This document shows, one piece after another, positions 7,823-15,590 of a stretch of 45,706 nucleotides of DNA. Position 1 is the first letter of the stretch. Each line of letters starts with the position of its first letter. The stretch is from NCBI GenBank assembly GCA_937874515.1, contig CALNBV010000243.1:1-45706 (forward strand), written 5' to 3'. A model generated the notes under the pieces. The model was not told the DNA's origin. It ran no database searches and was given only the letters and a program-made list of their open reading frames with translations. The translations under genes were made by a program, and so were the position numbers. Source of the DNA: an uncultured Paenibacillaceae bacterium (lineage in GTDB: Bacteria > Bacillota > Bacilli > Aneurinibacillales > Aneurinibacillaceae).

Positions 7823-9472
7823 TTAGAATGAATAAATATATTTTGTTCCTGCTCCTCTTCCTATAATCTTTACACCATCGGGTTCGAGTTCTTGTATTAA
7901 ACGTTGTACTTGTTTACTGTTCATCCCTGTTAACTGCCTAATTTCCTTGTTCGTTAAGCTTCGATTTGTTTTTAATATAGATAGAATTCGAATTTTGACT
8001 GCTTCTTTATCCAAACTTTGCTGCCGTTCATATTTCATTTCACCTTTTAACATTTCATAAGCATTACGTGAGAGAGTAAAATATCTTCCTTTTCCACGAC
8101 CAATAGATTCTAATAAGTTAAATTCATTATGCATCCTGCTGAGTAATTCACGGGCCCGTTCTATACTTCTTTGTGCTACATCTGCAGCTATTGAAGTATC
8201 AATTTCTTCATGTCTTATTAAATATTGCAAAATAAGCAGATGGTCAACATCAATGTGATGATTTTCTTTCGTCATTTGATCAATTAAGTTTTTAAAGTTT
8301 TTATTTAAAGGAGAAGATATAAAGGTGAGCTCAATGTTACTTCCAACTTCCCTATAGATAGGTGGTTCTTTTCCTTCAACTAATAAAGACCGAAAAATCC
8401 TTGATACACCCAAGTTTGAACGATTAACTAATTTTAATCTATCCAACAAATCCATTAAATGATTATTCCTAGCTACAGGAGGATGATGGAGAATATTATG
8501 AGGTGTAATACCTCCAACAAACTCCCCAGGGTTCGTTAGTATTAGCTTGTCCTTATATTGCTTCAACATAATAGTACCAATCATTCGATAATCCCGATGA
8601 CCAAATGCATTCAGTAATGCTTCCCTTATTGCTATTGTCGGATATGTGCTAAACTCTGGATGTACCAGTCCAGATTCAACAGTTACCATTGGGTTATCCA
8701 CAGCAATATATCGTTCTAGTTCATATAATGCTACGGGTATAGCATGTGTTCCATCATCTCTAAGGGAATAATCAGTATCACTAATCATTTTTCTATAAGA
8801 CCATCTATGTTGAGGAATAAATTTTGAAATAGCATCAGGTTTCCCGACAAGTAACAAGGAACCTTTTGTAAAATAATTATCTTTAAGTGCTCCGATTGAT
8901 ATTAATAAATCTTCATCGGATAATGATAATAGATGTTCATCAACCCTTTCCCTAGACATAATTTCACGGACACGTTCCATTGCAGAATGAGAGAATAGAT
9001 TTTTCCAATCTTCGTGAATAATTTCTGCAGTAAAGTCCATTTGTGTTGATGTATCCATCATTTTACGCCTTAACGAACCTGTATATGGAATGCAATCTTT
9101 GCCCTGTCTTATCGTTGCCGAACCATCGGTCGTAGTATAAGGTGGCATGCCGGAGTACACATTCATCAACAATAACCGTTTTGAGCCCTCTGGAACTACT
9201 ATATCCTCAAATACTGGTGTTAGATGAGGATCTGTCTGCACATAAATCCTTTTTTGAAGTATTGTGGTATCTAAATCTTGCGGAACACCTACTATTGCAT
9301 TAGATCTTCCTTTAACTTTATCCGCAACACCAAATACAACACTTCCACCGCCACCATTGGCCATACATACAGCCATTTTTAACATCAACTTAATGTTGTC
9401 ATCAAAACTTCTTGTAATCCATTGCTTAAAATCTAAATGTTGTGATTCTAGGTCATCTGCAATATTTGTTTC
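7823..9472 (-). pseudogene. AlbA_2/Schlafen-domain putative ATP-dependent regulator, 5' end lost
   Basis: The reading frame is intact from the IS boundary at 9472 to the stop at 7823 (549 codons). It shows the AlbA_2 domain (ESQHLDFKQW, then ANGGGGSVVFGV), a GHKL-like ATPase part (REALLNAFGHRDY, LTNPGEFVGGI) and a C-terminal winged helix (LTNKEIRQLTGMNSKQVQRL). Such proteins are annotated as putative transcriptional regulators and often lie in defence or mobile regions. Upstream of 9472 the frame runs straight into the terminal inverted repeat of an IS remnant and then hits a stop, with no ATG or GTG. The first usable codon, TTG 9388, would delete the start of AlbA_2. It is probably inactive, unless an internal start makes a shorter protein. 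Confidence 0.75.
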
Positions 9473-9898
9473 TAACTCAACTTTCGCAGCACGAAATAGG
9501 CAGATATGCCTTGATATAGTTGGGTAAGTTCGCTATCCACTGTTGTAGTTGACTTTTAATTAACTTTTGAATTTTCTTGTTTCCCTTTTTTAGGGTATCT
9601 TCAAGAAGCTCGATTAATTGCTGAAGTGCAATAGCCCAATCGAGATCACTGATTTCATCACAAAGTTCATAAAACATACCGCCTAGTGTTCGTTGGTCCG
9701 TACTACATCGGTTTTGCCAGGACAGCACGATGTATCGCGCAAAGACAATTGTTGTATGACTAATTAAGGAATCATAGGAACGACCTTGAAACTCCTTTTG
9801 GAGTTTTAGTAAAGATTTCGTTGCATTATATTTAAATGGCTCCAAACCTTACAGCCATCTAAAGTCTTCACATTTTTCTAACTGCGAAAGTTGAGTTA
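9473..9898 (-). mobile_element. Remnant of an IS4-superfamily insertion sequence with both ends
   Basis: TAACTCAACTTTCGCAG at 9473-9489 and its exact complement at 9882-9898 face each other as perfect 17-bp terminal inverted repeats. The 426 bp between them hold only the last 120 or so codons of a transposase, so the element has a large internal deletion. It is inserted in the IS21 istA coding sequence at its upper end and abuts the AlbA_2 gene at its lower end. A matching 37-nt end with one mismatch occurs inverted at 12418-12454. Confidence 0.75.
9477..9845 (-). pseudogene. C-terminal fragment of an IS4-superfamily transposase
   Basis: The 122 codons include KEFQGRSYDSLISHTTIVF, ARYIVLSWQNR and MFYELCDEISD. 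I recognise this as the tail of a DDE transposase of the IS4 superfamily found in Firmicutes. The catalytic core is absent. The stop codon falls inside the terminal inverted repeat at 9473-9489, as is common in compact IS elements. Confidence 0.7.
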
Positions 9899-10640
9899 CA
9901 TACTTTACCATCGCCTCTACATGCCCTTTTTCATTTCCACTGCCGGGATTACAGAATTCGTATTCAAAGCCATAATGCAAAACGAAGTTTTGGAATTCCT
10001 CCGTTAACTGCCGTTCTCCATTTGGCAATACTTTCTTGACGTCAGGCGCCAGATTGTCAAAGCGGATCGCTTTTGGCACTCCTCCTATGTGATGAAACAC
10101 CCTTTTAATCCTTCTAAGAAACACTCTCTATCTGAGAAGGAAAGACCTGAAAATAAAAAACCATTACTATTTGGAAATGATACAACCAGGAAGGGCAGTT
10201 CAATTTCATCCCCCTCATAAATAAATGGGGCCTCCCCAAAATCCACTTGTGCTGTTCCTGGAATGGATTCCAAAGGTAAGGCTGCTTGATCAGCCTCGTT
10301 TAGCAGTTCCTCTCTCCTCTTGGAAACATAATCGCGAACGGTACGGTCAGAACCTTGAAAATGATATAATTCCTCAACTGTTCCCACATTCTTTTTTCCG
10401 TTCTACGAAACTTCTTTTTCTTGTTTAAGTCCTCCTTAATCCACTCATCTATAATTTCTTTCACTGGTCCTAAAACCCGTGATACTCTCGTTTGTCTCTT
10501 TTTTGGTTGTTCGTTGAAGTCCTCCATATCCGCTTAACTGTTCTGGGATCCCGCCTCGTTCTTTTGGCTACATCTGAATACCCGTATCCTTTATTGTTAA
10601 CCTCTTGTCTGATATAATTAATTTCGGCCACTGCCAGCAT
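9899..10640 (-). pseudogene. IS21-family transposase IstA, frameshifted and truncated
   Basis: Four consecutive reading-frame pieces together make the N-terminal two thirds of IstA. They show the helix-turn-helix start (MLAVAEINYIRQEV, DVAKRTRRDPRTVKRIW), then TVRDYVSKRREEL, then the catalytic D/D/E region (GTAQVDFGEAPF, RFDNLAPDVKK, NEKGHVEAMVKYV). Frame changes fall near 10520, 10385 and 10110. The gene breaks off at KYV, where the IS4-like end begins. The start is ATG 10640, with GGAGGT and AAGGAG upstream. No istB is present, so the element cannot move by itself. Confidence 0.85.
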
Positions 10641-10899
10641 CTCCTTAAATACCTCCTGCATGAATTGTCCCAAACAGGAAGTGTATGAGTATTTTGGAAT
10701 GTTGACAAGTGGTTTTTTTAAATTTTTGCTAGCTCAGAGGGGCCTGCAAAAATTAAATGCCATAACCTACATTTTTATATTGCCATAAACATTCAAAAAG
10801 TTGTAAAAAATATAATAAAAATTACCATTTAAACTAATATAGAATAAAAATACAAACAATAATAAATTACCAATTATTAAGATAAAGGGGGTGATAGGT

Positions 10900-11364
10900 A
10901 TGAAAAATATGTTTAAGCTTTCATACATAATTATGGTAATTTTTACCTTATCAGCATGTAATGTTAATCTTGCTACACATCCTGATGAATCTGCAAAAAA
11001 AGAGATGGTAGTACAAATTAAAAATTATTATAAAGATATTGAAGAAGGTTATCTTTCAGGAAAGGCACAAATAAGTCTTGAAGCTGATAAAGAAAGTAAG
11101 TCTAAAATTGCTCGGTTAGGAAATTATGTAATAAAACATGGTTATAAAGTAGCTCTAATAAGTGAACCAAACTATATTACATATGAGGAACCTTATGCAA
11201 TCTATGAAGTTACGATTAAAGTAAAGTATCCTGATGATTATCAATCTGAACTGAAAGAAGATACAATTAAAGAAAAACTTTGGCTAAATCCTGAAACACG
11301 TTTAATTACAAAAATAGAAAGCGAGGATGAATTTTTATATTCAAGAATAGCAAGTAGTAAATAA
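10900..11364 (+). CDS. Small lipoprotein of unknown function
   Basis: A 154-residue protein with a type II signal peptide: a hydrophobic stretch at about residues 5-16, then the lipobox LSAC. The Cys should be lipidated and the protein anchored outside the membrane. The mature part is mixed and charged (KEMVVQIKNYYKDIEEGY, YAIYEVTIKVKYPDDYQ) and resembles small cystatin-like extracellular lipoproteins, but I do not recognise a named family. The start is ATG 10900, because an upstream in-frame GTG lies inside the AAAGGGGGTGA ribosome binding site. The next gene begins 30 bp downstream on the same strand, so the two form a pair. The region is markedly more AT-rich than its surroundings and sits between IS remnants, which suggests horizontal origin. 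Confidence 0.85.
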   Translation: MKNMFKLSYIIMVIFTLSACNVNLATHPDESAKKEMVVQIKNYYKDIEEGYLSGKAQISLEADKESKSKIARLGNYVIKHGYKVALISEPNYITYEEPYAIYEVTIKVKYPDDYQSELKEDTIKEKLWLNPETRLITKIESEDEFLYSRIASSK

Positions 11365-11394
11365 AAAATTTGAAATAAATGAGGGGCGAAACTT

Positions 11395-12393
11395 GTGAAA
11401 AGACGTATTTTAACAGCATGTATTGCATTATCCTTATTTGTACCTACGTTTACTTTTGCAATGCAGAATAATACTATAAATACTCAAGTTGATGCTTTAA
11501 ATAATCAATCTGTTTCCACCGAATATGTTGAGCAAAAATCATATAATTCCAAAAATAATAAAAGCATTTTATCAACAGTACCTAAAGGAATCAAATTAGA
11601 AGATGGGGCGAAATTAGAAAATTTAACTATTTCAAAAAAATATGTAAAAATAGATGAAAATGGAAATTGTTTATTTGTTACTGTAGAAGAAGCTAAAAAG
11701 TTAAAAAAAGAGAAGAATGTTACTTCTCTTGAGAGTTTAGTAGATAATAATAAAGCGAAAGAAAAGATAAAAAATAAGTTAAAACAAGAAAAAGGAATGA
11801 CATCTAAAAAAAGCAATGTAAGAACATCATCATATTATGATCATGGAACAAATTCTTTATATAGTATAACAGGTCATTTATACACTTACACATTATCCGC
11901 CAAAAACGGATTTAATTCACGGGCACAACTAGTTGCCACTTTTTTAGGACTATCCTTATTACCTAATGGATATGATAATCAAGAAGATTTAATTTCAATG
12001 ATCTGGGCTACCGATGGTATTATGACACATGATGGAAAACCATATGGTGCTGTCACTTATACAAATTATAGTCCTAATCCAGACCAAACATATACTGTCA
12101 ATATTTCTGGAAATAAAAATAGAACAGAGGTTGACGGGATTGCTCTGCAATTTAATGATAGATACAATACGTATTATGTACCAACATCTGCAGTATTAAA
12201 TGTAATTGTTGAAAAGACTAATAAAGTTAATGATGTAGCATATGCTATGGCTGAACTGGGACATACTTATACAAACCTAGCAGTTGATGTTTTGGGTTTT
12301 TCTGTAAGTTATGGAGGTCCTACTTTTTATATAGAATACAGTTATCAATCAGGAGTTAAAAAAGTTCCTGTAAGTGCACGGTTCTGGCATTAA
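11395..12393 (+). CDS. Secreted protein of unknown function
   Basis: A 332-residue protein starting at GTG 11395, with GAGGGGCG upstream. Residues 1-22 are a classical signal peptide (KRR, then a hydrophobic core, then FTFA before the likely cleavage). A lysine-rich, probably extended region follows (about 45-145, with EEAKKLKKEK and KEKIKNKLKQEK). The C-terminal 185 residues are rich in Tyr, Thr, Gly and Asn (SLYSITGHLYTYTLSAKNGF, TFYIEYSY), suggesting a compact beta-rich extracellular domain. I do not recognise the family. It follows the lipoprotein gene as a likely operon partner and has the same high AT content. A secreted effector, toxin-like or adhesin role is possible but not shown by any motif. 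Confidence 0.85.
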   Translation: MKRRILTACIALSLFVPTFTFAMQNNTINTQVDALNNQSVSTEYVEQKSYNSKNNKSILSTVPKGIKLEDGAKLENLTISKKYVKIDENGNCLFVTVEEAKKLKKEKNVTSLESLVDNNKAKEKIKNKLKQEKGMTSKKSNVRTSSYYDHGTNSLYSITGHLYTYTLSAKNGFNSRAQLVATFLGLSLLPNGYDNQEDLISMIWATDGIMTHDGKPYGAVTYTNYSPNPDQTYTVNISGNKNRTEVDGIALQFNDRYNTYYVPTSAVLNVIVEKTNKVNDVAYAMAELGHTYTNLAVDVLGFSVSYGGPTFYIEYSYQSGVKKVPVSARFWH

Positions 12394-12417
12394 AAAATTA
12401 ATACCATAATAATAATT

Positions 12418-12454
12418 ACTCAACTTTCGCAGTTAAAAAAATGTGAAGACTTTA
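12418..12454 (+). mobile_element. Solo end of the IS4-like element
   Basis: These 37 nt match the minus strand of 9860-9896 with a single mismatch: the inverted repeat, then GTTAAAAAAATGTGAAGAC. Only the transposase-start end is present; the rest has been lost. It is inverted relative to the copy at 9473-9898. Confidence 0.8.
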
Positions 12455-12471
12455 ATTCAGGAAATATATTG

Positions 12472-12516
12472 AAAAGGGATAGTAAAGATAAGACCTGTGT
12501 CTGACCCTACTATCCC
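12472..12516 (-). terminator. Terminator of the UDP-sugar dehydrogenase gene
   Basis: On the minus strand GGGATAGTA (12508-12516) pairs with TACTATCCC (12476-12484) around a long loop and is followed by TTTTC. It lies just downstream of the dehydrogenase stop. Confidence 0.5.
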
Positions 12517-12527
12517 TCATTTAAGTT

Positions 12528-13805
12528 CTACACTACAACATTTCCCCTCTTACTATACTCATATAAATTTCCAAAATTGATATACTCAAATCCCTGGACG
12601 TCCCCTTGAATCACATTCCTTGTATCAAAAACCCGTTTATGGGCCATTCCCTGCAATTGATCCCCTGCTATGGTTTTAAATTCATTATGATCTGTTAAAA
12701 TCACAATTAAATCGGAACCATTAACTGCTTCTTCTATATCCTCCATCACTAATGCATTTTGGACATGAGGATCATAAGCCCGGATTTCATACTTGTTTTG
12801 TTCTTTTAACTTCTCGAGAATTTCAATGGCCGGGCTTTCCCTGATATCATCCACGTTCCCTTTATAAGTTAAACCAAAAAGGGTAAGGATTTTACCATCC
12901 ACCTGATCCATGAGGCTATTGATATTTTCCACCACAAAATCAGGCATAGAACGGTTAATGGTCCGTGCCAGATTAATCATTTGGGCTGTTTCCGGCACTT
13001 TTGCTACGATAAAATAAGGATCCACAGCCAAACAATGTCCCCCCACCCCGGGACCTGGCGTATGCAGGTTTACCCTTGGATGTTTGTTGGCCATTTCAAT
13101 TACATCTAGGGCATTAATGTCTAATTCCGTGCAAACCTTCGTTAATTCATTGGCTAAGGCAATGTTTACATCCCGGAAGGTGTTTTCCATAAGCTTGGAC
13201 ATCTCAGCTGTTTTCGCATTGGTTTTAATAATCTCGCCTTGGACAAAGGTGGCGTACACCTTCGCCCCCGCTTCTGTGCAAGCAGGGGTAATCCCGCCTA
13301 CAATGCGGTTATTGTAGACAAGCTCATGAAGGATTTGTCCGGGAAGCACCCGTTCAGGACAATGAACCAGGAAAATGTCTTGTCCAACAACAAAACCGGT
13401 CCCCTCAACCAATGGTTTCACTTCATCATCCATGGTTCTTGGGGCAATGGTAGATTCCACAATCAACACATTTCCTTTTTCCAGATAAGGAATCACACTT
13501 TCCACCGCAGATAAAACATAAGTCAAATCACAGGACTTATAGGTGTCATTGTGATTGGGGGTTGGAACAGCAATGATAAAAACATCTGCCTTTTCCGGCG
13601 TTAAGGAAGCACGAAAAGTTTCCTTTTGAATTACCTCCTGCAATGCTTCCTGTAATCCTGGTTCTTCTATATGAATCCTTCCCCCGTTCAGGGATTCAAT
13701 TACATCTCTATTAATATCAACACCAACCACTTCTACATCATGCTTCGCAAACATAATCGAGGTTGGCAAACCAATATAGCCAAGGCCAATGGTACATATT
13801 TTCAT
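12528..13805 (-). CDS. UDP-N-acetyl-D-mannosamine dehydrogenase-like nucleotide-sugar dehydrogenase
   Basis: A cytoplasmic NAD-dependent enzyme oxidising C6 of a UDP-sugar to the uronic acid, for cell-surface polysaccharide. The 425 residues show an N-terminal Rossmann motif (CTIGLGYIGLPTS, residues 4-16), VESTIAPRT at about 117, HCPERVLPG at 149-156, and the catalytic cysteine C258 in GPGVGGHCLAVDPYF. The CPERVLPG form resembles WecC-type enzymes acting on UDP-ManNAc, but UDP-glucose or UDP-GlcNAc substrates cannot be excluded. The start is ATG 13805, with GAAGGAAG upstream; six more in-frame codons precede it without a ribosome binding site. No epimerase or glycosyltransferase gene is next to it. 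A terminator separates it from the PKS operon upstream. Confidence 0.88.
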   Translation of the reverse strand: MKICTIGLGYIGLPTSIMFAKHDVEVVGVDINRDVIESLNGGRIHIEEPGLQEALQEVIQKETFRASLTPEKADVFIIAVPTPNHNDTYKSCDLTYVLSAVESVIPYLEKGNVLIVESTIAPRTMDDEVKPLVEGTGFVVGQDIFLVHCPERVLPGQILHELVYNNRIVGGITPACTEAGAKVYATFVQGEIIKTNAKTAEMSKLMENTFRDVNIALANELTKVCTELDINALDVIEMANKHPRVNLHTPGPGVGGHCLAVDPYFIVAKVPETAQMINLARTINRSMPDFVVENINSLMDQVDGKILTLFGLTYKGNVDDIRESPAIEILEKLKEQNKYEIRAYDPHVQNALVMEDIEEAVNGSDLIVILTDHNEFKTIAGDQLQGMAHKRVFDTRNVIQGDVQGFEYINFGNLYEYSKRGNVVV

Positions 13806-13856
13806 AGTACTTCCTTCTTTCATTTCATCTCATTTGTTTATAGTACCATATTGGAA

Positions 13857-13888
13857 GCAAAAAACACCCCCAATTAATTGAGGGTGTT
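13857..13888 (-). terminator. Terminator of the NRPS/PKS operon
   Basis: On the minus strand AACACCC and GGGTGTT flank an AATTAATT centre, followed by TTTTGC. It lies 26 bp beyond the stop of the phosphopantetheinyl transferase gene and ends the minus-strand operon. Confidence 0.8.
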
Positions 13889-13914
13889 CCCTGCCTTTCT
13901 ATTATGAAAGCAAG

Positions 13915-14595
13915 TCAAATGATTTCCTGATATATTTCATTCTCCCCTTTTATGGTTACCTGAACAGGGAATTGATCTGTTTTTGCACATACTGTCATTT
14001 TGTATTGGGGGTCAATCGTATACCCTTTAAAGCCCCACTCCTTATTATTCATCCCAAACATGCATATGTTATTGAATTGAACATCAATAGAAAAAGAGTT
14101 TAAGGGAATAGTCAGACCTTTTCCCAGGGCTTTGATATAACTTTCCTTTGCTGTCCAAAGGTCATAAAAATAACTTAACCGCTCCTCTTCCCTTCTCTCC
14201 ATTAAATCATCGTATTCCTTTTTAGCAAAAAACCGGGAAGCAATCCCCAAATCAATGGGCATTATTCTTTCAATATCAACACCAATGGGACTCTGATTGA
14301 AAACACAAACGACCCACTCCCCTGAATGGGAAATGTTGAAATGATAGTTTTTAAGCCCCTTCAAAAAAGGTTTTCCGTAGGAATTATAGTAAAAGTGAAT
14401 ATCTTCGTTTTTTATTTCCAGGTCTCTCATAATTTCCAGGCGAACCATTAATTCTCCCAAAAGGGAGCGACGGGCATCCTCAATCTGCACATACCGCTTC
14501 ATTCGATTTTGTTTATCCTCGTCCACACGATTTAATATCAGTCCGTAGAATTGCATAGGATCTTCATTTAATTTAACCGCTCGTATTTTAAGCAT
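13915..14595 (-). CDS. Sfp-type 4'-phosphopantetheinyl transferase
   Basis: Transfers phosphopantetheine from CoA to the serine of carrier-protein domains, activating the adjacent megasynthases. The 226 residues match Sfp-type length. The metal-binding pair is in GVDIER (D107, E109) and the third acidic residue is in WTAKESYIKALGKG (E151). FNISHSGEWVV is the usual motif ahead of the CoA site. The ATG overlaps the end of the acyltransferase gene by 8 bp and has AGGAAG upstream, so translation is probably coupled. It is the last gene of the operon. Having its own transferase suggests that the operon was acquired, or is maintained, as a self-sufficient unit. Confidence 0.95.
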   Translation of the reverse strand: MLKIRAVKLNEDPMQFYGLILNRVDEDKQNRMKRYVQIEDARRSLLGELMVRLEIMRDLEIKNEDIHFYYNSYGKPFLKGLKNYHFNISHSGEWVVCVFNQSPIGVDIERIMPIDLGIASRFFAKKEYDDLMERREEERLSYFYDLWTAKESYIKALGKGLTIPLNSFSIDVQFNNICMFGMNNKEWGFKGYTIDPQYKMTVCAKTDQFPVQVTIKGENEIYQEII

Positions 14596-15583
14596 ACACT
14601 TCCTGCCTAACCTCTTGTCTTTTATTCAAATGATAGATGGTTTTCACATTTTCAATATGATGGATTTCCTGGGCAAAGGGTGTCATGATGGGATATGCAA
14701 ACAGTGAAGAGCTAGACCCCTGTTGATGTTTAATAAAATTACTAAGTGAACCCCTTGGACCTAAATCCAAGTAGATGGGTTCATCACACCTTTGCTGCAC
14801 AGCCTGTAAAGCCCGATTAAATTGAATGGGTTGACGGGCAACCTTCCAGAGATCCTCTGCAGTGAAATCCTCCTTAATTGAGCCTTCAACACAGGATATT
14901 AAGGGAAACCGGGGTTTTTTATAACCTTTACTGTGTAAAATCCTTTTATATTCTTTCTCAATAGGATCCATAAAGGAAGAATGAAAGGCATAAGAAATAG
15001 GCAACATTTGACACACAATGTTTCTGGCAATCAATTGTCTTTCTATTTCCCTCAATGTCCTTTTCATCCCGGATATTACAAAGTTGGAATGAAAATGAAT
15101 GGCTGCTAATTCACTGCCCTGATAGATTTCCGGCATTTCATGAAACAAACGAGAATTGTACAGGATTGCCATCATACTTCCAGGAATACAAAATGTCTCC
15201 ACCAATTGAGCCTGCCTAATAATACAGGTTAGCATCTCTTCAGGTGTTAACACAGCGGCAACGGCTGCCGCTGTGTATTCACCAAGACTGGTACCCAAAA
15301 CATAATCCGGTTCAATTCCTTCTTCTAACAATACCCTGGCAAGTGCGTATTCCACCATAAAAATAGCCGGGTGGGTAAATAAGGTACGCTGGAAAGGGTC
15401 TTGCAGACGATGGTTTTCGTTATATAACTCTTCAACAATGGAATGTCCAATTAAATCCTGCACGATGCCATCCAAATGTAAGAACGTATTCTTAAAAACC
15501 GGGTGTTTCTCAAACAACTCCCGTCCCATTTGATAATACTGGGACCCCTGTCCAGAAAACATAAAAATGATTGGTTTTCTCAT
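14588..15583 (-). CDS. Discrete (trans-acting) acyltransferase
   Basis: A 331-residue stand-alone malonyl-CoA-acyltransferase-type protein. It begins with FMFSGQGSQYYQMG; the nucleophile is S99 in GTSLGEYTAA, the catalytic His is H201 in YAFHSSFMDP, and an Arg (R123 in IIRQAQL) is placed to hold a malonyl carboxylate. The usual His before the nucleophile (GHSxGE) is Thr here. Discrete enzymes of this group either load AT-less modules, as in bacillaene-type trans-AT systems, or act as proofreading acyl hydrolases. The upstream PKS ends in a module whose AT region is degenerate, so loading in trans is the simpler reading. The gene starts 7 bp after the PKS stop and overlaps the transferase gene. 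Confidence 0.9.
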   Translation of the reverse strand: MRKPIIFMFSGQGSQYYQMGRELFEKHPVFKNTFLHLDGIVQDLIGHSIVEELYNENHRLQDPFQRTLFTHPAIFMVEYALARVLLEEGIEPDYVLGTSLGEYTAAAVAAVLTPEEMLTCIIRQAQLVETFCIPGSMMAILYNSRLFHEMPEIYQGSELAAIHFHSNFVISGMKRTLREIERQLIARNIVCQMLPISYAFHSSFMDPIEKEYKRILHSKGYKKPRFPLISCVEGSIKEDFTAEDLWKVARQPIQFNRALQAVQQRCDEPIYLDLGPRGSLSNFIKHQQGSSSSLFAYPIMTPFAQEIHHIENVKTIYHLNKRQEVRQEVYA

Positions 15584-15590
15584 CGGATGA

